Part shown: piece after piece, positions 25,205 through 32,396 of the stretch
Position numbering within the stretch: position 1 is the stretch's first letter
Layout of the letters: the number at the start of each line of letters is the position of its first letter
From: Treponema sp.
GTDB taxonomy: Bacteria; Spirochaetota; Spirochaetia; Treponematales; Treponemataceae
DNA length: 41,850 nt
Assembly: GCA_022510845.1 (NCBI GenBank)
Contig: JAFLSR010000018.1
Location: 1-41,850, forward strand
Reading direction: 5' to 3'
The notes under the pieces: generated by a model
Told to the model about the DNA's origin: nothing
What the model saw: only the letters and a program-made list of their open reading frames with translations
Databases searched by the model: none
Made by a program: the position numbers and the translations under genes

Positions 25205-25432
25205 ATGGCTTCTTTGATTTTGGGAATAATTTTCATTGCGTTCACAGTTTTCAGTGTTTTGCCGGCTGCTCCGTTAGCTTGGGGAGACAACGTAATTGAA
25301 TTCTTAAAAGGATGTTTGCCGGTCCTTTCGGCGTTTGTGGGGCTTGTGGCGATTCTCATCGGCATTGCCGACATCAAGGACAAAAAAGAATCCAAGCGCG
25401 AAGAAATTGAAGCCGCCAAAACTTCAAAATAA
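25205..25432 (+). CDS. Small two-helix membrane protein
   Basis: 75 residues with two membrane helices: LILGIIFIAFTVFSVLP near 4-20 and LPVLSAFVGLVAILIGIADI near 39-57. The C-terminal 18 residues are highly charged (DKKESKREEIEAAK). GAGGTG lies 5 bases upstream of ATG, and a good promoter precedes it. I recall short conserved proteins of this type in treponemes, but no function is known. It lies 41 bases before carD. Confidence 0.75.
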   Translation: MASLILGIIFIAFTVFSVLPAAPLAWGDNVIEFLKGCLPVLSAFVGLVAILIGIADIKDKKESKREEIEAAKTSK

Positions 25433-25438
25433 ATTCAT

Positions 25439-25467
25439 TTGCTTTTTTTCGAAAAATATGCTATACT
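25439..25467 (+). promoter_or_regulatory. Leaderless extended -10 promoter of carD
   Basis: TTGCTT (25439-25444), 17 bases, TATACT (25462-25467) with a TGC extension. The ATG of carD follows 6 bases later, at the expected transcription start, and there is no ribosome binding site. Confidence 0.65.
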
Positions 25468-25473
25468 ATAAAA

Positions 25474-26184
25474 ATGGCCAGAGCAAAAAAAACAGATTAC
25501 AAAGTCAAACAGCAGATTGTGTATCCTAGCCAGGGCGTTGGAACGATAACCAAAATTTTCGAAAAAGAATTCAATGGAGAAACCACACTTTATTATAAGA
25601 TTTATCTTGAAGTTTCCGACATGGTTGTGATGGTTCCCGTGAGCCACGCCAAAGATTTGGGAATTCGTCCCATTGTGGATGAAAAAGAAGCGAAAAAAGC
25701 CCTTGAAATTTTGAGCGAAGATTTCGAACCGATTACTTCCGACTGGAAACTTCGCTATCAGATGAATTTGGATTTGCTCAAAAAAGGCACAATTGCCGAC
25801 ATCGCGAAAATCGTGCGTTGCCTTTACAATCGAAGCAAAGTCAAAGAACTTCCCATTCAAGAACGAAAACTCTACGACAATGCCAAAAAACTTTTGGAAG
25901 ATGAACTTTCTATCGCGTTGGGCAAAGACATCGAACAAATCGAAGCGCTCATACACGAAAAACTTGAGCCGCCGGGAGCCGCGCCCAAAATCAAGCATCA
26001 GTTAATTCAAGACGAAGATGATGACGATGATGTTTTTGATATGGAAGACGAAGGTTCAAAAAGCCGCGTTGATGACGACGACGATGAAGATGATGAGGAC
26101 GATGAAGAAGAAGGTCAGGAAGAATCTCTAGAACGTCGCGCCGAAGAAGAAGACGAATTTGACGACGAAGAAGACTACGACTGA
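25474..26184 (+). CDS. carD: CarD-family RNA polymerase-binding regulator with acidic tail
   Basis: 236 residues. Residues 10-75 are the CarD/TRCF RNA polymerase interaction domain (QQIVYPSQGVGTITKIFEKE, then LYYKIYLEVSDMVVMVP), and 76-180 form the helical DNA-contacting domain. Residues 189-236 are almost all Asp and Glu, an unusually long hyperacidic tail. CarD proteins stabilise open promoter complexes, especially at rRNA promoters. The tail could act as a DNA mimic or as an autoinhibitory segment; that is inference. The mRNA is predicted to be leaderless. The 3' end overlaps the ispDF reading frame by 26 bases. Confidence 0.9.
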   Translation: MARAKKTDYKVKQQIVYPSQGVGTITKIFEKEFNGETTLYYKIYLEVSDMVVMVPVSHAKDLGIRPIVDEKEAKKALEILSEDFEPITSDWKLRYQMNLDLLKKGTIADIAKIVRCLYNRSKVKELPIQERKLYDNAKKLLEDELSIALGKDIEQIEALIHEKLEPPGAAPKIKHQLIQDEDDDDDVFDMEDEGSKSRVDDDDDEDDEDDEEEGQEESLERRAEEEDEFDDEEDYD

Positions 26185-27388
26185 TACATCGAATCGCGGC
26201 GGCGCGAAAGCGGCTTTGGTTCTTTTGGCGGGCGGCTCTTCCGAACGGATGGGGCGGCTTGGAAAAAAAGAATTCTTTCCGCTTGAAAGTGGCACGGTTC
26301 TTTCTTGCGCGGCGGCGGCATTCCTCAAAACGAATTTTTTTTCCACAGTGGCGGTGGCTCATCCTGCCGGTGAATTGGCTGCCACAAAAAAAGCCTTTTT
26401 TGCAAATGCAGACAACGCAGATTTTTCGGGAAAAGTGATTTTCGTGCAAGGCGGAAATTCGCGCCAAGAAAGCGTTTTGTTTGCGCTGCGTTCAATCAAA
26501 AAAAATTGCAAGAAAAATGAAATGCCGCAAGAAGTCTTGATTCACGACGGTGCGCGTCCATTTGTTTCATCCGATTTGGTTCGAAAAACTCTTGCGGCGG
26601 CGAGAAAATTCGGCGCGGCAGTGCCTGCCCTTGAACCAGTCGAAACGCAAAAAGAAATCGATTCGAAGAAAAAAATTGTGCGCCACCTGCGTCGAAAAAA
26701 TCTTGCCGCCGTTCAAACTCCGCAAGGATTCAACTTTGAAAAGATTTTGGAATTCCATGAACGCGCAAAAAAAGATTCGCTTGAATGCACGGACGACACG
26801 GAAATTTGGGACACTTATGCGGAAGAAAAAACGCGCGTGATTCTTGGCGAAAGCGCGAACGTCAAAATCACTTATCCAAAAGACATAATGAAATCATCCG
26901 AAACTGAAAGCAGGATTGGGCTGGGCTACGATGTGCATCGCTTGGTGGAAGGCAGGTCTTTGATTTTGGGCGGAGTGAAGATTCCGTTTGAAAAAGGCGA
27001 ACTTGGCCATTCCGATGGCGATGCCTTGCTTCATGCGATTACGGACGCGATTTTGGGAGCGAGTGCGCTTGGCGACATCGGTTCTTATTTTCCTGACACC
27101 GATGAAAAGTGGCGCGATGCGGATTCAAAAAAATTGCTTTCGTTTGCTTGGAACAATGTGCGGAATTCCGGCTGGCGATTGGTAAATCTTGATTGCGTAA
27201 TAAAAATGCAAAAGCCGAAATTCATTCCGCATCGGGAAAAGGTGCGGAACACAATCGCAAAGATTTTGGGAGTTCCAAAGGAAAATGTTTTCGTAAAAGC
27301 GAAAACGGCAGAAGGTTTGGGCGATGTCGGCCGTGGCGATGCTGTTGAATGTCAGGCGATTTGTCTGCTCAAGAGAAGTGTGTGCTAG
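26159..27388 (+). CDS. ispDF: Bifunctional IspD-IspF isoprenoid enzyme
   Basis: 409 residues. Residues 15-240 are IspD: the nucleotide loop LLAGGSSERMG, the middle motif IHDGARPFVSSDLV, then TPQGF and CTDDTEIW. Residues 250-409 are IspF: GYDVHRLVEG gives the metal-binding Asp and His, HSDGDALLHAITDAILGA the third ligand, and GSYFPDTDEKWRDADS the active site. Together they catalyse the third and fifth steps of the MEP pathway to isoprenoids. No ATG precedes the nucleotide loop, so the start must be non-ATG: TTG 26159 is the best candidate and lies inside the acidic tail of carD. The first residues then read that tail in another frame (TTKKTTTD). Confidence 0.92.
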   Translation: MTTKKTTTDTSNRGGAKAALVLLAGGSSERMGRLGKKEFFPLESGTVLSCAAAAFLKTNFFSTVAVAHPAGELAATKKAFFANADNADFSGKVIFVQGGNSRQESVLFALRSIKKNCKKNEMPQEVLIHDGARPFVSSDLVRKTLAAARKFGAAVPALEPVETQKEIDSKKKIVRHLRRKNLAAVQTPQGFNFEKILEFHERAKKDSLECTDDTEIWDTYAEEKTRVILGESANVKITYPKDIMKSSETESRIGLGYDVHRLVEGRSLILGGVKIPFEKGELGHSDGDALLHAITDAILGASALGDIGSYFPDTDEKWRDADSKKLLSFAWNNVRNSGWRLVNLDCVIKMQKPKFIPHREKVRNTIAKILGVPKENVFVKAKTAEGLGDVGRGDAVECQAICLLKRSVC

Positions 27389-27468
27389 GGGAGGGGTGAG
27401 TTTTGTTTTGCGAAACTTGAATCAAGTTCGAGAACTTTGCGAAGAAAGGCTTTTCCTGCATAAAAATT

Positions 27469-27936
27469 TCAGCGGCGGCTTTCTGGAATGTTGTAGACTT
27501 CAAAACGGACGCGCCCGTGTTCCACGCATTCACGGATTTCCTTTTCGCGCCGAGAAAGCGTGGCTTCGCCGCTTTTTACTTCCACAAAAACAATTTCGTT
27601 GATTTTGTCTTCTTGTGCCGCGCCACAAAACGCCACAAAGTCCACGGGCTTTCCGATAAATCGAGCGTCGGCAGGATTGCATGGAAAGCCTGGCAAAAAT
27701 GGCGCGACTTGTTCGCCTGCAAGTCCGCCCAAAACTGAGCGGGATTGTTTTATCGCGTCTGCGCGTTCCGAAGAAATCCTCTTTTTGAGTTTTGATTCGA
27801 ATTCGATATGCGAAAAAATTCTTCCCAAAAAGAATGCGAACGCTATGGTAAGCAAAAACAGCACGCACAGCAAAAGTGACGCGGTGCGATCCTGTAACAA
27901 AAACTCGAAAATATTTTTTAAATAAGTGAACGACAT
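27469..27936 (-). CDS. Membrane-anchored Holliday-junction-resolvase-like endonuclease
   Basis: 155 residues from ATG 27936. One membrane helix (TASLLLCVLFLLTIAFAFFLG) lies near 17-38, then a basic stretch (KLKKRISSERADAIKQSR). The C-terminal half matches the Endonuc_Holl family of predicted resolvases: GGLAGEQVAPFLPGF, PADARFIGKPVDFVAF (Asp), and EIVFVEVKSGEATLSRREKEI (the ExK core). These suggest a PD-(D/E)xK nuclease tied to the membrane. The start is chosen because TTGCTA, 17 bases, TATTCT ends 6 bases before it; the in-frame ATG 27966 would lie within that promoter. It is convergent with ispDF. Confidence 0.78.
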   Translation of the reverse strand: MSFTYLKNIFEFLLQDRTASLLLCVLFLLTIAFAFFLGRIFSHIEFESKLKKRISSERADAIKQSRSVLGGLAGEQVAPFLPGFPCNPADARFIGKPVDFVAFCGAAQEDKINEIVFVEVKSGEATLSRREKEIRECVEHGRVRFEVYNIPESRR

Positions 27937-27942
27937 ATTTTC

Positions 27943-27971
27943 AGAATACAAAATTTTTTCGCGCATAGCAA
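27943..27971 (-). promoter_or_regulatory. Leaderless promoter of the resolvase-like gene
   Basis: On the minus strand: TTGCTA (27971-27966), 17 bases, TATTCT (27948-27943), then 6 bases to ATG at 27936. Confidence 0.5.
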
Positions 27972-28178
27972 GGCTTTGTGCGCACCGCTTTTTAAAAACG
28001 CATGCTTGTTGCTCGACTGATTTTGGATTCGATTTTTTCTAAATGGGGCGGAAATTTTTTCCGATAATGATTGTATGTATGTTTAAATTCGGCATCGGAA
28101 TATTGCTGCCGATTTCAACTTCGAGTTTTCTTGCAAAAACTCGTTTATTTAACTGCCCGCATCGCAAAAGTTGCTTGA

Positions 28179-28214
28179 CGCGTGCGCACGCGACATTCTC
28201 GAAAGTTGAAACTT
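28179..28214. repeat. Two palindromes upstream of the OmpA-family gene
   Basis: CGCGTGCGCACGCG (28179-28192) is a perfect 14-base palindrome. It is followed by GAAAGTT and AACTTTC around a two-base centre (about 28199-28214). They lie 40-60 bases before the ATG in a divergent intergenic region of 309 bases and could be regulatory sites or leader structures. Nothing else was recognised in that region. Confidence 0.5.
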
Positions 28215-28245
28215 TCTGTGGTGTCGTATTTTAGGGAAAATTTTT

Positions 28246-29472
28246 ATGAAATTTTTTTTGGCTTTTTTAAATTTGGCGTTTGTTATGCTTGGTGGAATTT
28301 TCGCGCAAAATTCATCAGGCACAAAATTCACATTCAAGTACAATAAGGGCGATTCATATAAAATTCTTTCTACGATAAATGAAAATGTTTTTGTAAACGG
28401 GCAACTCAATCATAAGGCCGAAATCTTAAATCGAATTTCTGTGACTGTTACCGAAGCCAAAGGCGGAAGCGGCACGCACGAAGCGACTTTTATGACCAGC
28501 GAAAATTCGATGGGCGCGTTCGGCGGAATTTTTTCTTACGGCGAAGATTACAATAGCGTTTTTGTCCGCGATGCTTCTGGAAAATATTCAATCAGCGATG
28601 AGTATTTTATGCCCGTTGTTCGCGATGTTCCGATTTTCCCGAACAAGGAAATTTCTCCGGGCGAAAAATGGACTTACGAAGGACATGAGGCGCACGATTT
28701 GCGGCGAACTTTCGGAATTATGACTCCATACAAAATTCCGTTTTTGGCGGAATATCAATATCTCGGAATCGAAAAAGATGAAAATGGAAAGCAGTTCCAT
28801 AAATTCGACGTGAAGTACACGCTCGCCTACAAAATGAGTTCGGAATTGTATGATTTTCAAATTATCGATGTGCCAGTTGAAACGCAGGGATTTTCGCACC
28901 AAACGATTTTTTGGGATTTTGAAAAAGGCTACATCGACCATTACAACGAAGAATTTCGAATCGTGCTGAAAACGTCGCTCGGAAACAATTTTATTTTTGA
29001 AGGAGTTGCGCACGCGGAAGTTACCGAATTTGAATCAACTTCGGATGACAAAAATCTTTCTTCCGTGATTGAAACGCTTCAAGATTTGGGAATCAAAGAT
29101 GTGAGCGTGACGCGCGGCGAAAAGGGCCTTACGCTTTCCATCGAAAATATTCAATTTGAGCCGGACAGCGACATTCTCATGGCGAGCGAAAAGGCCAAGT
29201 TGAACAAAATCGCAAAAATATTGAACGCATATCCCAACAATGATTTGCTTATCACGGGGCACACTGCTTTGCGCGGAACGGCTGATTCCAGAAAGCAACT
29301 TTCCGAACAACGCGCTCAGGCGGTGGCGGATTATCTGATAAAAAACAAGGTGCGCGACAAGTATCATGTTTTCACCAAAGGAATGGGCGGGGACGTTCCG
29401 CTCGCAGACAACAATACGGAAGAAGGTCGCGCAAAAAATCGCCGTGTAGAAATCACGATTATGGACAAATGA
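28246..29472 (+). CDS. OmpA-family outer-membrane/peptidoglycan-binding protein
   Basis: 408 residues. Residues 1-20 are a signal peptide (KFFLAFLNLAFVMLGGIFAQ). Residues 22-275 are beta-rich, with no recognised family. Residues 295-408 are an OmpA C-terminal domain: IQFEPDSDILM, then LLITGHTALRGTADSRKQLSEQRAQAVADYL and RAKNRRVEITI. This domain binds the diaminoacid of peptidoglycan through the conserved Asp and Arg; the Asp lies in GTADSRKQLSEQRA and the Arg in KNRRVEI. The usual GHTD is GHTA, a substitution at a normally conserved site. AGGGAAAA precedes the ATG. The product likely links the envelope to the cell wall. Confidence 0.88.
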   Translation: MKFFLAFLNLAFVMLGGIFAQNSSGTKFTFKYNKGDSYKILSTINENVFVNGQLNHKAEILNRISVTVTEAKGGSGTHEATFMTSENSMGAFGGIFSYGEDYNSVFVRDASGKYSISDEYFMPVVRDVPIFPNKEISPGEKWTYEGHEAHDLRRTFGIMTPYKIPFLAEYQYLGIEKDENGKQFHKFDVKYTLAYKMSSELYDFQIIDVPVETQGFSHQTIFWDFEKGYIDHYNEEFRIVLKTSLGNNFIFEGVAHAEVTEFESTSDDKNLSSVIETLQDLGIKDVSVTRGEKGLTLSIENIQFEPDSDILMASEKAKLNKIAKILNAYPNNDLLITGHTALRGTADSRKQLSEQRAQAVADYLIKNKVRDKYHVFTKGMGGDVPLADNNTEEGRAKNRRVEITIMDK

Positions 29473-29510
29473 TTTTTGTTGCGGGGAGGGGCGGGAATTC
29501 CGCTTTTGCT

Positions 29511-29596
29511 GGGGCTAGCCTCTGTGCGCAAGCCCCTCATTTCATTACAAGCCACAAAAACTAGCCTCTGCACCGTTTCGCTTCCGTAAGGGGCTT
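29511..29596. repeat. Structured region after the OmpA-family gene
   Basis: GGGGCT (29511-29516) pairs with AGCCCC (29531-29536), followed by a U-rich stretch, so it is a candidate terminator. AAGCCCCT (29530-29537) could instead pair with AGGGGCTT (29589-29596). CTAGCCTCTG also occurs twice. The alternative pairings suggest a switching or repeat element. Confidence 0.5.
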
Positions 29597-29655
29597 CAAA
29601 AAAGAAATTAAAAAAAATACGCAGTCAATTTTAGCAAGCAATGCCGTTATTGCCC

Positions 29656-29685
29656 TTGACTTCAAACGTGCTTTTACGTTATAAT
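29656..29685 (+). promoter_or_regulatory. Leaderless promoter of the Bax-inhibitor-1 gene
   Basis: TTGACT (29656-29661), 18 bases, TATAAT (29680-29685). The ATG at 29692 starts 6 bases later, with no ribosome binding site. A second TATAAT overlaps at 29685-29690, but its spacing would be 23. Confidence 0.75.
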
Positions 29686-29691
29686 ATAATA

Positions 29692-30387
29692 ATGAATGAA
29701 ATAACATTAAGTCAGGCCAAGCCCGATGTTCAGCGAAAATTTATGACGGGCGTTTACTTGCGGATGATGCTCGCGCTTTTTATCAGCGCGACTGTGGCAT
29801 ACTTTGCGTCGCACTCTCGCGCGATTCTTGGCTTTCTCTTTTCCAACAACGGCATTCCTTTTTATGGGCTGCTCGTGGCGGAATTGGTTTTGGTGATCGC
29901 GCTTTCGGCGGCGATTCACAAACTTTCTTCGTTCGCGGCGGGCGCGTTCTTTTTGCTTTACTCCGTAATAAATGGGCTTTCGCTCTGCACGATTTTCATT
30001 TTATACACCGGCAGTTCGATTTACAGAATGTTTTTGGTGAGTGCCTTGATGTTCGCGGGAATGAGCATTTACGGCGCGAAAACGAAAAGCGATTTGACCA
30101 GCGCGGGCCGCTACCTTTTTATGGGCTTGATTGGAATTGTCGTGGCAGGACTTGTGAATATGTTCTTGCGTTCGAGCGCGCTTGACTTTATTACGAGCCT
30201 TGTTGGTGTGGGGCTTTTCATCGGCATCACGGCTTATGACACTCAGCGGCTTATGCGAATTGCGATTCACGATGACGGAAGCGAAAATTTTCAAAAAATG
30301 TCAATCATCGGTGCGCTTGAACTTTATTTGGATTTTATAAATATTTTCTTGAAAATGCTTTCGCTTTTTGGAAAAAGAAGAAGTTAG
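29692..30387 (+). CDS. Bax inhibitor-1/YccA family membrane protein
   Basis: 231 residues with seven predicted membrane helices, the family norm. Recognisable segments are VYLRMMLALFISATVAYFAS near 18-37, YGLLVAELVLVIALSAAI, LSLCTIFILYTGSSIYRMFLVSALMFAGMSIYG and the conserved GVGLFIGITAYDTQRLMR followed by ALELYLDFINIFLKMLSLFG. The last two blocks are the signature, including the aspartates thought to gate Ca2+ or proton leak in this family. ATG 29692 is chosen because a TATAAT element ends 6 bases before it; the upstream ATG 29641 lies before the promoter. Confidence 0.93.
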   Translation: MNEITLSQAKPDVQRKFMTGVYLRMMLALFISATVAYFASHSRAILGFLFSNNGIPFYGLLVAELVLVIALSAAIHKLSSFAAGAFFLLYSVINGLSLCTIFILYTGSSIYRMFLVSALMFAGMSIYGAKTKSDLTSAGRYLFMGLIGIVVAGLVNMFLRSSALDFITSLVGVGLFIGITAYDTQRLMRIAIHDDGSENFQKMSIIGALELYLDFINIFLKMLSLFGKRRS

Positions 30388-30395
30388 GTTTAAAG

Positions 30396-30426
30396 GCGCG
30401 CGGAACGCAAAGTCGCGCGCTTTTTT
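30396..30426 (+). terminator. Intrinsic terminator after the Bax-inhibitor-1 gene
   Basis: GCGCGCG (30396-30402) pairs with CGCGCGC (30414-30420), followed directly by TTTTTT. It lies 9 bases after the stop codon. Confidence 0.85.
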
Positions 30427-30528
30427 ATTTTTTAAAAAGGGCAATCTTTTTTGAAGTGGTGCGCGTCAGTTTTATGGAATCTCCCCAAAATCCAAAGCAC
30501 ATGTGCATTTGTTTGGTTTGTGATGAAT

Positions 30529-30537
30529 GGGGGGGGG
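30529..30537 (+). repeat. G9 homopolymer before an oxidoreductase start
   Basis: Nine consecutive G residues lie 6 bases upstream of ATG 30544, occupying the ribosome binding site position. In Treponema pallidum, poly-G tracts upstream of tpr genes vary in length and change expression (established knowledge). Confidence 0.8.
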
Positions 30538-30543
30538 TATTGA

Positions 30544-32064
30544 ATGTCTCAAAAAATTGTAATTATCGGCGGCGGAGTCGCGGGCTTGACGGCAGGGATT
30601 TACGCGCAAAAAGCCGGGTTCGAATCTGAAATCTACGAAAAGCACGCAATCATGGGCGGGCAGTGCACCGGCTGGAAACGCAAGGGATTCTACATCGACA
30701 ACTGCATCACATGGCTCACTTGCGCCCACCCGAAATTCCCGATCTACAAAATGTGGAAGGAAATGGGATTCCTTGCCGATGTGAATGGCAACGAAATCCC
30801 GTTGCGCCAGCACGAGGCGTTCTATGCTTCGGAATTGGACGGGCAGAAAATCACCCTTTGGCGTGACCTCGACCGCGCGCAAAAGGAAATGCTCGAACTT
30901 TCGCCGCAAGACAAAAAGGCGATAAAACGCCTTTTCAAATATGTTCGGTTGTGCAAGCACCTGCGAGTGCCTTTCCGCGCTCCGTTCGGAATGATGAATT
31001 TGTTCGAACTTTTGGAACTTGGCATTCCGATGATTCCGGTGGGGCTTACGATGCTGAAATATAGGAAGACAAGCCTTGCGGACTTGGCAGAAGAATTCAA
31101 GCACCCGCTTTTGAAAAAAATGTTCACGGACTATCTGCCCAAAAATTATTTGGCGTACATCTTCATTTCTGCCTATGCGACCTTGGCAAGCGGGGGGGGC
31201 GGAGTTCCAGACGGCGGCTCTTCCAAAGTAATCGAGCGGATGGAAGAAATTTACAAGGCGAAGGGCGGAAAGATTTTCACGAATTCGCCGGTGGAAAAAA
31301 TCGAAATCCAAGACGAACATTGTTCCGCAATCGTTTTGAAAGACGGTCAAAAAATTTCGTGCGACTTCATCATTCCCACTTGCGACCCGCATTGGCTTTT
31401 TGAAAATCTTTTGGACAAAAAATATATGCCCGCCGCATTCGAAGCCGCCTACGCGGACAATGAGGCTTGCGAACTCGATTCGACTTTCCAAGTGGCATAC
31501 GAATACGACGGCGAGACAAGCGAAATCGGCAGGCACACTTTTTTTGAATGCTCAGGCTTCGATTTGGCAGGCGAGCACAGGACGCGGCTTAATATGCGGA
31601 ATTATTCTTCCTTTGAGCCGATTTCCGCGCCCGAAGGAAAAAGTTTGATTCAAGTGAAACTTTCCCAAACCGAAAAGCAATATTTGTATTGGGAAAATCT
31701 CTACAAAAACGACAAGGACGAATACAATCGCCAAAAGCAGCTGGCCGCCGAAAGCATTCTCAAAATGCTTGAAGAGCGCGTTCCCAGCGCAAAAGGCAAA
31801 ATGAAAATCCTGGATATTTGGACGCCGTACACTTACACGCGCTACACCAACGCATATCGCGGCGTTTATATGAGTTTTGTCGTTACGAAAAAAAGCAAAA
31901 AACTTTTTAATATCCCTATCGCACTCAAAGGGCTTGACAATGTGTTCCTCGCAGGACAATGGCTTTGTATGCCGGGCGGACTTCCCATGGCGATGACCAC
32001 CGGAAAATTCGCCGTGCAAAAAATATTGCGTTCATTGGGAAAAAAATATAGAATAGAACCATAA
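30544..32064 (+). CDS. Phytoene-desaturase-like FAD-dependent oxidoreductase
   Basis: 506 residues. Residues 5-35 are a dinucleotide-binding fold (IVIIGGGVAGLTAGIYAQKAGF, then EIYEKHAIMGGQC). A substrate region follows, including YATLASGGGGVPDGGSSKVIERMEEIY, and the C-terminal FAD motif is VFLAGQWLCMPGGLPMAMTTGKFAVQKI. This is the layout of the CrtI/phytoene dehydrogenase and retinol saturase superfamily. Substrates of these enzymes are hydrophobic polyenes or lipids; the one here is unknown. The G9 tract before the start and a G8 tract in the codons for Gly217-Gly220 make it a candidate phase-variable gene. It lies alone after a terminator and before a large structured region. Confidence 0.87.
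   Translation: MSQKIVIIGGGVAGLTAGIYAQKAGFESEIYEKHAIMGGQCTGWKRKGFYIDNCITWLTCAHPKFPIYKMWKEMGFLADVNGNEIPLRQHEAFYASELDGQKITLWRDLDRAQKEMLELSPQDKKAIKRLFKYVRLCKHLRVPFRAPFGMMNLFELLELGIPMIPVGLTMLKYRKTSLADLAEEFKHPLLKKMFTDYLPKNYLAYIFISAYATLASGGGGVPDGGSSKVIERMEEIYKAKGGKIFTNSPVEKIEIQDEHCSAIVLKDGQKISCDFIIPTCDPHWLFENLLDKKYMPAAFEAAYADNEACELDSTFQVAYEYDGETSEIGRHTFFECSGFDLAGEHRTRLNMRNYSSFEPISAPEGKSLIQVKLSQTEKQYLYWENLYKNDKDEYNRQKQLAAESILKMLEERVPSAKGKMKILDIWTPYTYTRYTNAYRGVYMSFVVTKKSKKLFNIPIALKGLDNVFLAGQWLCMPGGLPMAMTTGKFAVQKILRSLGKKYRIEP
31192..31199 (+). repeat. G8 homopolymer inside the oxidoreductase gene
   Basis: Eight G residues fall in codons GGG GGG GGC of the conserved glycine motif (SGGGGVPDGG). A one- or two-base slip would shift the frame after residue 219. 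Confidence 0.8.
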
Positions 32065-32337
32065 AGTAGCCACGAGTTTCGGCGCAAGCAGGAGGGGGAA
32101 GCCTCCCCCTCGCTTCCAAGGCAAGCCGCGTCCGCGTCTTTGCCTTGTCCGCTACCCCCTCTACGGGGGCGCTGCCCCCATAACGCCCCCGCGGTGTTAG
32201 CGAAGCAGCGTGCCTTGCCGCACTCGATGGCATTTTGCAAATTATTGAAGCGCGGAAATGTCGCGCGGACTTTGCGCGGCGAGTTTTTCAAAACTCGCGT
32301 ATTTACTGCGATTTTTCGCTCCGCTGCAAAATCGCGT
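32065..32337. repeat. GC-rich hairpin cluster in an intergenic region
   Basis: Several hairpins: GAGGGGGA/TCCCCCTC at 32092-32111; AAGGCAA/TTGCCTT at 32118-32146; CCCCC/GGGGG at 32155-32169 competing with GGGGGC/GCCCCC at 32165-32179; GCGAGTTTT/AAAACTCGC near 32278-32298; GCGATTTT/AAAATCGC near 32309-32334. No protein gene was recognised. The composition differs sharply from both neighbours and may mark a dispersed repeat or a structured RNA. Confidence 0.6.
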
Positions 32338-32381
32338 TTTTTTAGCAAGAAGAAATTTGAAACTTTCTTCTTGCTAAAAAA
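32338..32381. repeat. 18-bp perfect hairpin before the ABC ATPase gene
   Basis: Arms 32338-32355 (T6 then AGCAAGAAGAAA) and 32364-32381 are perfectly complementary around an 8-base loop. The U-run is on the 5' arm in either direction, so it is not a normal terminator. It ends 15 bases before the ATPase start, just ahead of the AAGGA ribosome binding site. Confidence 0.65.
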
Positions 32382-32396
32382 TATAAGGAAAAAAGC

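Noticed and set aside
30538..30543. TATTGA as a -10 element for the oxidoreductase
   Set aside because: It directly abuts the ATG, so transcription would start inside the gene; a ribosome-binding role for the G-tract is simpler.
30472..31536. 354-codon minus-strand open frame
   Set aside because: Shadow of the oxidoreductase gene; no motif, promoter or ribosome binding site.
32065..32233. Small protein in the GC-rich intergenic region (minus strand)
   Set aside because: The open frame is explained by hairpin composition and lacks start signals or recognisable motifs.
32338..32381. Intrinsic terminator before the ABC ATPase gene
   Set aside because: The U-run is on the 5' arm and the A-run on the 3' arm in either direction, so the normal terminator layout is absent.
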